A DNA stretch of 11,401 bases from NCBI GenBank assembly GCA_947629225.1, contig CANRCY010000034.1, positions 1-11,401 of the forward strand, read 5' to 3'. The translations under genes and the position numbers were made by a program. This document shows, one piece after another, positions 1 to 6,469 of this stretch (position 1 is the first letter of the stretch; every line of letters begins with the position of its first letter). Under the pieces are notes generated by a model. The model was given only the letters and a program-made list of their open reading frames with translations. It made no database searches and had not been told where the DNA came from. This DNA is from an uncultured Clostridia bacterium. GTDB lineage: Bacteria; Bacillota; Clostridia; Christensenellales; Borkfalkiaceae.

Positions 1-870
1 GGCATCGGCGGCATTCCCCGCGGCAGAATGGTGGAAATTTACGGACCCGAGAGCTCGGGCAAGACGACCGTCGCCCTCCACTGTGTGGCAGAGGCGCAGA
101 AAATGGGGGGCATTGCCGCGTTTATCGACGCGGAGCACGCCCTCGACCCCGTCTATGCCAAGCATTTGGGCGTGAATTTGGACGAGCTCTACGTCTCCCA
201 GCCCGACACGGGCGAACAGGCGCTCGACATTGTAGACAGCCTCGTGCGCTCTTCCGCGGTGGACGTCATCGTCGTCGACTCGGTGGCGGCGCTCACCCCC
301 AAGGCGGAGATCGAGGGGGACATGGGAGATTCGCACGTGGGGCTTCAAGCGCGGCTCATGTCGCAGGCGCTCCGCAAGCTCACCGCAATCGTCAACAAGA
401 GCAAGACGTGCGTCATCTTCATCAACCAGCTCCGCGAAAAAGTGGGCGTGATGTTCGGCAACCCCGAAGTGACCCCCGGCGGCAAGGCTCTCAAATTCTA
501 TGCCTCGATCCGCATCGACGTGCGCAAGATCGACACGCTGAAAGATTCCGAGGGGGCGGCGGGCAACCGCACCCGCGCTAAGGTCGTGAAGAACAAACTC
601 GCGCCTCCCTTCCGCCAGGCGGAATTCGACATCATGTACGGAGAGGGCGTTTCGCAAGAGGGGTGCATCATCGACCTCGGCATCCAATACGACATCATCA
701 AAAAGAGCGGCGCGTGGTTCAGCTACAACGACGCGAAGATCGCCAACGGAAGAGAAAAAATGCGGCAGTTCCTGAAGGACAACCCCGAACTCTCCACCGA
801 GATCGAAGGCAAGATCAGAGTTGCCGCCAAGGGCGCCTCGGTCGACCAGGTCGTGGGAAGCGAAGAGTAG
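1..870 (+). CDS. recA: RecA recombinase, 5' end outside the window
   Basis: RecA is the cytoplasmic ATP-dependent strand-exchange protein of homologous recombination and the co-protease that triggers the SOS response. The frame is open from base 1 and gives 289 residues before a TAG stop. By alignment from memory to E. coli RecA, residue 1 here corresponds to about residue 52, so roughly 50 N-terminal residues lie upstream. Visible motifs: Walker A GPESSGKT (residues 15-22), catalytic Glu in FIDAEHALDP (Glu45), Walker B VIVVDSV (Asp93), DNA-binding loop L1 around EIEGDMGDSHVG (103-114) and loop L2 around MFGNPEVTPGG (151-161). The C-terminal tail is short and mildly acidic (VVGSEE). No LexA box can be judged because the promoter is outside. 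The structured 3' element begins 2 bp after the stop; no recX follows. The identification is certain. Confidence 0.98.
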   Translation, partial: GIGGIPRGRMVEIYGPESSGKTTVALHCVAEAQKMGGIAAFIDAEHALDPVYAKHLGVNLDELYVSQPDTGEQALDIVDSLVRSSAVDVIVVDSVAALTPKAEIEGDMGDSHVGLQARLMSQALRKLTAIVNKSKTCVIFINQLREKVGVMFGNPEVTPGGKALKFYASIRIDVRKIDTLKDSEGAAGNRTRAKVVKNKLAPPFRQAEFDIMYGEGVSQEGCIIDLGIQYDIIKKSGAWFSYNDAKIANGREKMRQFLKDNPELSTEIEGKIRVAAKGASVDQVVGSEE

Positions 871-872
871 GT

Positions 873-1155
873 TCACGAAAAATCTTTTGCTTGCGCAAAA
901 TCTTTTTCCGTGAGGAAATGGGCGTTGGCGGTTTAACCCGCTTGTCCTCTTCGTCGTTTCGGCGGACAAGAAGCCGCAGGTATGCGGCAAATTGAGTCGC
1001 GCAGCGAAGAAGCGTGGTTCTTCTCGCGCAGAGATTTTAGGATTTCGCACGATTCTTTGCTTGTTCCACCCCTCGGCTCCCCCTTGAGGGTGGAGCTGTC
1101 ACGCAGAAATGCGTGACTGAGGGGGTGTCACTTCGAAAAGAATCGTGCGAGGAAA
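873..1155 (+). repeat. Structured multi-hairpin element, copy 1, after recA
   Basis: Copy 1 of the recurrent element begins 2 bp after the recA stop. Parts in order: H1 hairpin 873-913 (TCACG/CGTGA outside, TTTTGC/GCAAAA inside, loop TTGC); GGAAA 914-918; H2 941-970 (CTTGTCC/GGACAAG); H3 973-988 (GCCGCA, loop GGTA, TGCGGC); H4 999-1029 (GCGC/GCGC outer, GAAGAA/TTCTTC inner, loop GCGTGG); second H1 1045-1150 with arms TCGCACGATTCTTT and AAAGAATCGTGCGA, its loop expanded by an inserted palindrome; GGAAA 1151-1155. There is no T-run after either H1, so this is not a standard intrinsic terminator. It could be a 3'-UTR stability element, a Rho-related 3' end or a small non-autonomous mobile element. 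Confidence 0.8.
1067..1127. repeat. Palindromic repeat inserted in the H1 loop
   Basis: A compound palindrome closed by CACCCCTC and GAGGGGGTG sits inside the loop of the second H1 of copy 1. It contains a perfect hairpin GTCACGCA, loop GAAA, TGCGTGAC. The same family recurs inverted at 9362-9405, where the inner hairpin is GTCAC/GTGAC. Other H1 copies (8831-8876, 9007-9050) lack this segment, which shows it as a nested insertion. Confidence 0.7.
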
Positions 1156-1634
1156 TGGGCAAGGGCGGGGAACATGACCTTATTATAATGCGGACATTCC
1201 TCGACTACGCTCGGAATGACGTATTTGGGATACGCCCACCCCCCTGAATCCCCCTCCGTGGGAGGGGTATTGAGGTAGAGATTTCTCGATTTCGCTTCGC
1301 TCCACTCGAAATGACAATAAAAAGCGGGGCGGAAGGACAGAACTGCGCGAACGCGCCATTCCGCCCGCGCGCCAATGCGTCATTCCGAGGCGCACAAGAA
1401 CGAACGAAGTTCGAACGGCGGCTCTCCGAGGGAATCTTGCTACGTTTAAGTACGATTAAAACCGAACCCGAACGCAACAAGATGCCTTCGCGGATTGGCA
1501 AAGCGGACTTCGTACCCTCATTTCGGCTCAGCATGACGCGCGCGGAGCGAAAGGAAAAAGCCCACACCTGTCTCACTTCGTGAGTCACCAGAGGCAGGAT
1601 TGAGATCGATATCGGAAAATAACGGAGAAAAGAT
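1151..1634. repeat. Palindrome-rich spacer upstream of nadE
   Basis: No gene is supported here. Items seen: a palindrome CATTCC...GGAATG (1195-1218); a hairpin CCCCTCC/GGAGGGG (1251-1267); a palindromic unit from GAGATTTCTCGA to TCGAAATGAC (1278-1315); two decayed units of the CATTCC...GGAAT type (about 1378-1433 and 1484-1537); and a small hairpin with TCAC/GTGA (about 1568-1597). The part 1151-1236 is nearly identical to 4069-4158 downstream of nadE, so it belongs to a composite repeat. TATAAT at 1184-1189 has no matching -35. No clear nadE promoter was found. Confidence 0.65.
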
Positions 1635-3545
1635 ATGAAACATCTATTTGTAAAAGTTGCCGCGGCAAGCCCCGAACTCAGGGTCGCAGACCCCGCGTTC
1701 AACGCAAAAAAAATCGTCGAGGTGCTCGAGGAGCAGTCCGCAAAGGGGACGGAGCTCCTCGTCTTCCCCGAGCTGTGCCTCTCGGGCTACACCTGCGGCG
1801 ACCTCTTTTTGCAACAGACCTTGCTCGACGGGTGCCTTTCCGCGCTGAAAACGGTCGCAAAAGCCACAACGGGTCTCAAAATGCTCGTCTTTGTCGGGCT
1901 GCCGCTCGAACATCACGGCAAGCTCTACAACTGCGCCGCGGGCATTTCGGACGGCAAAGTTTTGGGCTTCGTGCCCAAGACGCATATTCCCAACTATGAC
2001 GAATTTTACGAGGCGCGCTACTTCTCGCCCGCGCCCGAGGGGGTCTCATGGCTCTCCTTCGGCGATGAGGACGACAGCGCGGCTTTTTCCGCCGAGCTTG
2101 TCTTCCGCGACGTGAACTTCCCCGAGATCGCCGTCGGATGCGAGATCTGCGAGGACCTCTGGGCTCCCGAATCCCCCTCCGCGCGGCTTGCAAAGAGCGG
2201 CGCGGGCATCATCGTCAACCTCTCCGCTTCCAATGAAACGGTGGGGAAGCGGGAATACCGCAAGACCCTTCTCGCCGCGCAGTCGGGCAAAAACCTCTGC
2301 GCCTACGTCTATGCGACCGCGGGCGTGGGGGAGAGCACGTCCGACATGGTGTTCGCGGGCAACAATTTGATCTACGAAAACGGCGTGTGCCTTGCGGAGA
2401 GTCTGCCCTTCTCGGGGGAGACTGCCGAGGCGGAAGTGGACGTCGGATTTCTCCTTCATGAACGCAGAAAACTCAATACGTTTTGCGAAAACGCACAGAA
2501 CGACGATTGGTTGGACGCCGATTTTGTCGGCGAAGGAGAGCTCACTCTTCGCCGCTTCCCGCAGCTTCCCTTCGTGCCGCAGGGCAAGGAACTCGAAAAA
2601 CGGTGCGGGCTCATTCTCTCCATGCAGTCGAGCGCGCTCGCAAGGCGGCTTTCGCATACCCACAGCAAGACGGCGGTCATCGGCGTTTCGGGCGGGCTCG
2701 ATTCTTCGCTCGCGCTCCTCGTCACCTGCCGCGCCTTCGACCTTTTGGGGAAGGACAGAGAGGACATCATCGCCCTCACGATGCCCGGGTTCGGCACGAC
2801 GCTCAAAACCAAGAACAACGCCCTTTCCATCATGCAGGCGGCGGGCGTTACCGTCCGCAACGTGCCCATCGGGGGTGCGGTCAACCGCCACTTCCGAGAC
2901 ATCGAGCACGACCCCGAAAACCGCGATACGGTGTACGAAAACGCGCAGGCGCGCTACCGTACGATGGTTTTGATGGACGTTGCGAACGAGACGGGCGGGC
3001 TCGTCATCGGCACGGGGGATATGAGCGAACTCGCTCTCGGCTGGTGCACCTATAACGGCGATCATATGAGCATGTACGCCGTCAATTCTTCCGTTCCCAA
3101 GACGCTCGTAAAGTCCCTTGTCGCCTACGAGGCAAAGCGGCTCGGCGGCAGAATGGAAGTCGTGTTGAAGAGCGTTCTGAATACCGAAATTTCGCCCGAA
3201 CTTCTTCCGCCCGACGAAGAGGGGAACATTGCGCAGAGGACGGAGGACCTCGTCGGACCTTACGAACTGCACGACTTCTACCTCTGGTGCTTTTTGCGGC
3301 GGGGCTATTCGCCCGCCAAGACGATGTACGTCGCCGAGCGGACGTTTGCGGAAAAATACGACCGCGAGACGCTGAAAAAGTGGCTCGTGAGCTTTTATAG
3401 GCGGTTCTTTGCGCAACAGTTCAAGCGCAACTGCGTGCCCGACGGCGTAAAAGTGGGGTCGGTCTCCCTTTCGCCGCGCGCCGACCTTCGGATGCCTTCG
3501 GACGCGTCCGCAAGGCTTTGGGTGAAAGAGGCGGAGGAATTGTAA
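1635..3545 (+). CDS. nadE: Glutamine-dependent NAD+ synthetase
   Basis: This cytosolic enzyme makes NAD+ from nicotinic acid adenine dinucleotide, ATP and glutamine, the last step of NAD biosynthesis (EC 6.3.5.1). At 636 residues it has the two-domain length of the glutamine-dependent class. The N-terminal nitrilase-type glutaminase domain (about 1-300) shows the catalytic triad: Glu46 in VFPELCLSGY, Lys115 in GFVPKTHIPN and Cys172 in CEICEDLW. The C-terminal synthetase domain (about 325-636) has the PP-loop SGGLDSS (352-358) and the conserved GTGDMSELALGWCTYNGD stretch (459-476). The start is the ATG preceded by GGAG with 7 bp spacing. It is monocistronic: a 764-bp spacer lies before it and a structured 3' element begins 5 bp after its TAA. 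All catalytic residues are present, so a functional enzyme is expected. Confidence 0.96.
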   Translation: MKHLFVKVAAASPELRVADPAFNAKKIVEVLEEQSAKGTELLVFPELCLSGYTCGDLFLQQTLLDGCLSALKTVAKATTGLKMLVFVGLPLEHHGKLYNCAAGISDGKVLGFVPKTHIPNYDEFYEARYFSPAPEGVSWLSFGDEDDSAAFSAELVFRDVNFPEIAVGCEICEDLWAPESPSARLAKSGAGIIVNLSASNETVGKREYRKTLLAAQSGKNLCAYVYATAGVGESTSDMVFAGNNLIYENGVCLAESLPFSGETAEAEVDVGFLLHERRKLNTFCENAQNDDWLDADFVGEGELTLRRFPQLPFVPQGKELEKRCGLILSMQSSALARRLSHTHSKTAVIGVSGGLDSSLALLVTCRAFDLLGKDREDIIALTMPGFGTTLKTKNNALSIMQAAGVTVRNVPIGGAVNRHFRDIEHDPENRDTVYENAQARYRTMVLMDVANETGGLVIGTGDMSELALGWCTYNGDHMSMYAVNSSVPKTLVKSLVAYEAKRLGGRMEVVLKSVLNTEISPELLPPDEEGNIAQRTEDLVGPYELHDFYLWCFLRRGYSPAKTMYVAERTFAEKYDRETLKKWLVSFYRRFFAQQFKRNCVPDGVKVGSVSLSPRADLRMPSDASARLWVKEAEEL

Positions 3546-3766
3546 AGAGTTCACGAAAAATCTTTTGCTTGCGCAAAATCTTTTTCCGTGAGGAAATGAG
3601 CGTTGGCGGTTTAATTTTCTTGTCCTCGCGGTCGTTTCGGCGGACACTAAGCCGTAAGAATGCGGCAAATTGTGGGCGCTTATGGAAAAGTGTGATTTTC
3701 CAACGCGCAGAAATTTTAGGATTTCGCACGATTCTTTGCTCTGTGCTATGTGCAAATCGCTTTCAT

Positions 3767-3810
3767 TGTCATTTCGAGCGGAGCGCGAAGCGCGGAGTCG
3801 AGAAATCTCA
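3767..3810. repeat. Palindrome nested in an H1 loop
   Basis: This is a 44-bp unit running from TGTCATTTCGAG to GAGAAATCTCA, with ATTTC/GAAAT ends and an inner GCGC-rich inverted repeat. It lies inside the middle H1 of the element after nadE, and the same unit occurs at 4005-4048 in the next H1. Simple H1 copies elsewhere lack it. Related diverged units lie at 1278-1315 and 4185-4347. Confidence 0.7.
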
Positions 3811-4004
3811 CTTCGAAAAGAATCGTGCGAGGAAACCTTCCTCGATGTCTTAACCTACTTGTCCTCTTTTTCGCGTTGACGGACAAGAAGGCAAAAGGGT
3901 TTGCCAAATTGGGTCCCGCAGCGCAAAAGCGTGGTTTTGCTCGCGGAAGGGGATTATAATTTCGCACGATTCTTTGCTCTGTGCTATGCGCAAATCGCTT
4001 TCAT

Positions 4005-4048
4005 TGTCATTTCGAGCGGAGCGCGAAGCGCGGAGTCGAGAAATCTCA
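4005..4048. repeat. Palindrome nested in an H1 loop, second copy
   Basis: Same 44-bp unit as at 3767-3810, in the same position inside the final H1 of unit 2b. The two H1 copies with their inserts differ at about one base, so the pair probably arose by duplication of an already invaded hairpin. Confidence 0.7.
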
Positions 4049-4068
4049 CTTCGAAAAGAATCGTGCGA

Positions 4069-4184
4069 GGAAATGGGCGAGGGCGCGAAACATGTCCTTA
4101 TTATAATGCGGACATTCCTCGACTACGCTCGGAATGACGTATTTGGGATACGCCCCACCCTCCGTGGGAGGGGGTATTGAGGTA
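4069..4184. repeat. Composite repeat also found after recA
   Basis: The stretch 4069-4158 matches 1151-1236 with a few differences. It carries TTATTATAATG, the palindrome CATTCC...GGAATG (4113-4136) and a short hairpin CCCTCC/GGAGGG (4158-4172). It follows the last H1 in both places, so H1, palindrome and CCTCC hairpin appear to travel as a block. No coding sequence is supported. Confidence 0.65.
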
Positions 4185-4352
4185 GAGATTTCTCCACGCG
4201 CCGCTGACGCGGCTTGGTCGAAATGACATAATTACAATATTGTTGAGATTTCTCCACGCGCCGCTGACGCGGCTTGGTCGAAATGACATAATTACAATAT
4301 TGTTGAGATTTCTCCACTTCGCGCCTATGGCGCTACGGTCGAAATGACATTT
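4185..4352. repeat. 60-bp tandem repeat, two exact units and a diverged third
   Basis: Units 4185-4244 and 4245-4304 are identical. A third unit starting at 4305 keeps the ends but not the middle. Each unit holds a hairpin: GCCGC, TGAC, GCGGC in the first two and GCGCC, TAT, GGCGC in the third, closed by ATTTC/GAAAT. The spacer CATAATTACAATATTGTT separates the hairpins. Two shorter decayed copies ending in CGAAAGGACAT follow up to about 4409. Confidence 0.85.
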
Positions 4353-4416
4353 TAGGAGCAACGCGGGTCGAAAGGACATATTAAGAACAGCGCGGGGCGA
4401 AAGGACATCAGAGCCC

Positions 4417-4446
4417 TTGGCACCCCTGTGGGGGAGAGCATAAGAT
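4417..4446 (+). promoter_or_regulatory. Candidate sigma-70-type promoter for the GH1 gene
   Basis: TTGGCA (4417-4422), an 18-bp spacer and TAAGAT (4441-4446). The -35 matches consensus at 5 of 6 and the -10 at 4 of 6. The spacer contains CCCC, TGTG, GGGG, which could form a small hairpin. The predicted start would leave a leader of about 25 nt with a strong GGGGG ribosome binding site (4466-4470). Moderate support only. Confidence 0.45.
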
Positions 4447-4477
4447 TATAAACCAAAAACAAAAAGGGGGACATTAT

Positions 4478-5818
4478 ATGTTCAAGAAAAATTTTGTTTG
4501 GGGCGTGGCGACCGCGTCCTACCAGATCGAAGGGGGCGCGCACGAAGCCGATAAAGGGCTCAACGTGTGGGACGTCGGCTCCGCAACAAAGGGGCGCATC
4601 TTCGATGGGCATTCGGGCGACGTCGGGTGCGATCATTACCACCTCTTCAAAGAGGACGTTCGCATCATGAAAGAGCTCGGCATCCACACATACCGCTTCT
4701 CCGTCAACTGGGCGCGGCTTCTGCCCGAAGGGACGGGGAAGATCTCCGAAGACGGCAAACGCTTCTATCTCGAACTCCTGGAAGAGCTGAAAAAAGCGGG
4801 CATAGAGCCTTGGGTCACCCTCTTCCATTGGGACTATCCCTATGCGCTCTACCAAAAGGGCGGCTGGCTGAATGCCGAAAGCCCCAAGTGGTTCGAGGAG
4901 TATGCCGCCGTCTGCGCACAGCTGTTTTCGCCATACGTATCGCATTTTATCCTTATCAACGAGCCGCAGTGCTTCATAGGGCTGGGGCATTCTTCGGGCG
5001 AACATGCGCCCTTCTTAAAGCTCCCCGACAGCGAAGTCATGCGCGCGGCGCACCATGTGCTCCTCGGCTGCGGGCTCGCAGAAAAGAAGATCAGAGCGAT
5101 CTGCGGCAGTTCCGTCAAGATCGGCACGGCGCAAGCCTATTGGCCCGTTCTTCCGCTCACCGAGAAGGATATGGAAGTCGCCCGCGAGGAGACGTTCGCC
5201 TGCCATAAAAATTTCGGGTCCGTCAACTATTATACCGACCCGCTCCTCTTCGGGCATTACCCCGAGGACGCGCTCGCATGGCAGAGAGAGTGCGGCTTTA
5301 CCTTCCCCGAGAGCGACATGGAGATCATCAAGAGCAAACTCGATTTTTACGGACTCAACACCTACACGGGCGACCGCGTGACGAGGGGGAACGGAAAGGT
5401 CGTCTATCCCAAACCCGCGCCCACCGTTCCCCGCACCGACATGCGCTGGACGGTCTACCCCGACGCACTGTATTACGGTCCGAAATTTATCTGGGAGCGT
5501 TATCATCTGCCGATCGTCTACACCGAAAACGGCGTGGCGTTTGCGGAGTGGAAAGACCTGAACGGACAGATCAACGACGATTGCCGTATCGACTTCTTGA
5601 AGCGGTATTTGCGCGAACTCTCCCGCGCGGCGGACGAGATGGAGATCGACGGCTACTTCTATTGGTCGCTCATTGATAACTTCGAGTGGGCGGAAGGGTT
5701 CTCCAAGAAGTTCGGGCTCGTGCATGTGGACTATGAAACGCGGGAACGTACTCCCAAAAAGAGCGCATATTTCTACAAACGGGTCATCGAAACCAACGGC
5801 GAAGAAATTTGGAAATGA
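4478..5818 (+). CDS. Glycoside hydrolase family 1 beta-glucosidase-type enzyme
   Basis: This is a retaining beta-glycosidase of family GH1, predicted to release glucose or a related sugar from the non-reducing end of beta-linked disaccharides or glycosides in the cytoplasm. It has no signal peptide, and 446 residues is normal for a single TIM-barrel GH1 domain. Seen in order: the N-terminal signature FVWGVATASYQIEGG (residues 6-20, with sugar-binding Gln16); FHWDYP (116-121); the acid/base Glu162 in INEP; the nucleophile Glu350 in YTENG; and the sugar-binding segment NFEWAEGFSKKFGLVHVDY (401-419). No phospho-sugar specificity or PTS gene is apparent nearby, so plain beta-glucosidase is preferred over 6-phospho-beta-glucosidase; exact substrate is unknown. 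The start is the ATG 7 bp after a GGGGG ribosome binding site. It is the only protein gene here without the GGAAA-hairpin element at its 3' end; a 47-bp palindrome follows instead. Confidence 0.93.
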   Translation: MFKKNFVWGVATASYQIEGGAHEADKGLNVWDVGSATKGRIFDGHSGDVGCDHYHLFKEDVRIMKELGIHTYRFSVNWARLLPEGTGKISEDGKRFYLELLEELKKAGIEPWVTLFHWDYPYALYQKGGWLNAESPKWFEEYAAVCAQLFSPYVSHFILINEPQCFIGLGHSSGEHAPFLKLPDSEVMRAAHHVLLGCGLAEKKIRAICGSSVKIGTAQAYWPVLPLTEKDMEVAREETFACHKNFGSVNYYTDPLLFGHYPEDALAWQRECGFTFPESDMEIIKSKLDFYGLNTYTGDRVTRGNGKVVYPKPAPTVPRTDMRWTVYPDALYYGPKFIWERYHLPIVYTENGVAFAEWKDLNGQINDDCRIDFLKRYLRELSRAADEMEIDGYFYWSLIDNFEWAEGFSKKFGLVHVDYETRERTPKKSAYFYKRVIETNGEEIWK

Positions 5819-5832
5819 GAAACTGATAGTGA

Positions 5833-5879
5833 TAATTTCAGCCCTGCCCCGCGCAATGCGCGGGGCAGGGCTGAAATTA
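5833..5879. terminator. Perfect 47-bp palindrome after the GH1 gene
   Basis: Two perfectly complementary 23-base arms around a single central base, GC-rich in the middle (CCCCGCGC/GCGCGGGG). It starts 14 bp after the GH1 stop. No T-run follows directly (next bases CCGTCTCC), though a run of six or more T starts about 19 bp later. It probably marks the 3' end of the GH1 mRNA, perhaps in both directions. Its right edge overlaps the start of the duplicated promoter module. Confidence 0.55.
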
Positions 5880-5942
5880 CCGTCTCCGTCTGAATTCTTT
5901 TTTCAAAACTATTTGACTTTTTAAGCGGATGTGCTTATAATG
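5879..5942 (+). promoter_or_regulatory. Promoter module, copy 1 (sRNA 1)
   Basis: TTGACT (5913-5918), a 17-bp spacer and TATAAT (5936-5941): a near-consensus housekeeping promoter with an A/T-rich upstream region. The module from ACCGTCTCCG to TATAATG is repeated at 6059-6123 with a single T insertion. Identity stops just after the -10, so only the promoter, not the transcript, is duplicated. Confidence 0.8.
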
Positions 5943-5947
5943 AATAT

Positions 5948-6018
5948 AGCAGTAGCAATACTGTAGGGAGCTTGTCAGAGTTGGCGGATCTCAACCGCAG
6001 GACTTGCTCCCATTTTTT
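5948..6018 (+). ncRNA. Predicted small structured RNA 1
   Basis: About 71 nt between the promoter start point and a T-run. The 5' end forms a perfect hairpin CAGTA, GCAA, TACTG (5950-5963) with a GNRA-type tetraloop. A second domain is closed by GGGAGC (5966-5971) with GCTCCC (6006-6011), then a symmetric TT/TT internal loop, GTC/GAC, and an inner GCGG/CCGC hairpin (5984-5998) with loop ATCTCAA. The closing stem followed by ATTTTTT (6012-6018) is a plausible intrinsic terminator. No start codon with a ribosome site is present. I do not recognise the family; a cis-acting leader is unlikely because no gene follows on this strand for over 1.3 kb. Confidence 0.55.
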
Positions 6019-6058
6019 ATATCTTTTTGTCGGACTTTATTTACGGGCGGTTGTTTTT

Positions 6059-6123
6059 ACCGTCTCCGTCTGAATTCTTTTTTTCAAAACTATTTGACTT
6101 TTTAAGCGGATGTGCTTATAATG
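6059..6123 (+). promoter_or_regulatory. Promoter module, copy 2 (sRNA 2)
   Basis: TTGACT (6094-6099), a 17-bp spacer and TATAAT (6117-6122). It is identical to the module at 5879-5942 apart from one extra T in the upstream T-run. The ATG overlapping the -10 (6121-6123) lies before the expected start point and so is not a start codon. Confidence 0.8.
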
Positions 6124-6128
6124 GAACT

Positions 6129-6203
6129 CAGAAGTGAGACACGCAAACGCGCATCGACGGGTAATTCATCGAAATTACGCCTACGAAGCTCACTTCTTTT
6201 TTT
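6129..6203 (+). ncRNA. Predicted small structured RNA 2
   Basis: About 75 nt. The first bases (AGAAGTGAG, 6130-6138) pair over 9 bp with the last stem arm (CTCACTTCT, 6189-6197), directly followed by a 7-T run (6197-6203). The whole RNA is therefore closed by its own terminator stem. Inside are a small CGC/GCG hairpin (6143-6151) and a GTAATT/AATTAC hairpin with loop CATCGA (6161-6178) extended by GG/CC. Apart from the shared promoter it has no sequence similarity to small RNA 1 that I can see. No open frame with a ribosome site is present, and I do not recognise the family. Confidence 0.55.
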
Positions 6204-6253
6204 ACTCTTTTTTCGACTTACGATTTGTTGATTTTTTATACACCTTGATTCTA

Positions 6254-6348
6254 TCTGTTCGCCCTCTGCGGCTCCTCCTCCCGCAAAAATGCTTCACCTT
6301 TTTGCGGGAGCCCTCTCTTTTTCTTGGTTAGGGGCGACAAGAGATCGC
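6254..6348. repeat. tRNA-associated hairpin element, truncated copy A
   Basis: 95 bp identical to 6513-6607 (copy B), lacking the copy B 5' part. It contains the hairpin CTCCCGCAAAAA/TTTTTGCGGGAG (6278-6310) and ends in TTGGTTAGGGGCGACAAGAGATCGC, a segment that resembles the tRNA-Pro anticodon arm in sense orientation with a few extra bases. Confidence 0.75.
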
Positions 6349-6369
6349 ATTCATAACCATATCACAATA

Positions 6370-6407
6370 CGGCGAGACGGACTTCCAAACGGAAGTCCGT
6401 CTCGCCG
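6370..6407. terminator. Perfect 17-bp hairpin with AAAC loop
   Basis: Two 17-base perfectly complementary arms (CGGCGAGACGGACTTCC on the left) around AAAC. It lies between element A and a tRNA-Pro relic, in the same relative place as the hairpin at 6626-6669 next to the intact tRNA. There is no T-run on either side, so it may be a processing or stability structure instead of a classic terminator. Confidence 0.5.
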
Positions 6408-6450
6408 GTTGAGCGTTAGAAACGTAATGTATAATCATAAATTGAGGGGA

Positions 6451-6469
6451 ACGCGACCTCTTGGTCCCT
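6451..6469 (-). pseudogene. tRNA-Pro 3'-half relic 1
   Basis: 19 bp identical to positions 6689-6707 of the intact tRNA-Pro (anticodon loop through variable region). The T-arm is deleted, but a short TTGAGG resembling the acceptor end lies at 6442-6447. On its anticodon side it is joined directly to hairpin element B at the sequence TCGTCGCCGCA. Confidence 0.7.

Larger units (their letters stand above)
3551..4073 (+). repeat. Structured multi-hairpin element, tandem copies 2a and 2b, after nadE
   Basis: Two units share a central H1. Unit 2a: H1 3551-3591, nearly identical to the one after recA; GGAAA 3592-3596; H2 TGTCC/GGACA (3621-3646); H3 GCCGTA, loop AGAA, TGCGGC (3651-3666); H4 3676-3708 (GCGC/GCGC outer, GGAAAA/TTTTCC inner). 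Middle H1 3724-3830, then GGAAA. Unit 2b: H2 CTTGTCC/GGACAAG (3858-3887); H3 GGCAAA, loop AGGG, TTTGCC (3890-3905); H4 3916-3946 (CCGC/GCGG outer, GCAAAA/TTTTGC inner); final H1 3962-4068, GGAAA 4069-4073. The last two H1 copies are almost identical over about 107 bp, and both carry the same nested palindrome in the loop. Confidence 0.8.

Noticed and set aside
1184..1189. TATAAT as a nadE promoter
   Set aside because: No -35 at 16-18 bp upstream, about 440 bp from nadE, and the same TATAAT occurs in the repeat copy at 4102-4107.
2046..3755. Long minus-strand open frame opposite nadE
   Set aside because: It mirrors a well-supported gene; GC-rich third positions keep the opposite strand open. 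No family motif and no ribosome site.
3518..3967. Short frames within the hairpin elements (both strands)
   Set aside because: They run through palindromic repeats, repeat at each copy with different frames, and the arm changes preserve pairing, not codons.
4185..4352. CRISPR-like array
   Set aside because: The spacing sequences are identical, not unique, units are themselves hairpins, and no cas genes are present.
5948..6018. Known RNA such as 6S, SRP RNA or tmRNA
   Set aside because: Too short and without the characteristic folds or sequences of these families.
6134..6331. GTG-started 65-codon frame with a Phe/Leu-rich stretch, possible small toxin
   Set aside because: It starts inside the first stem of small RNA 2, has no ribosome site, crosses the terminator T-run and owes its Phe codons to T-tracts.
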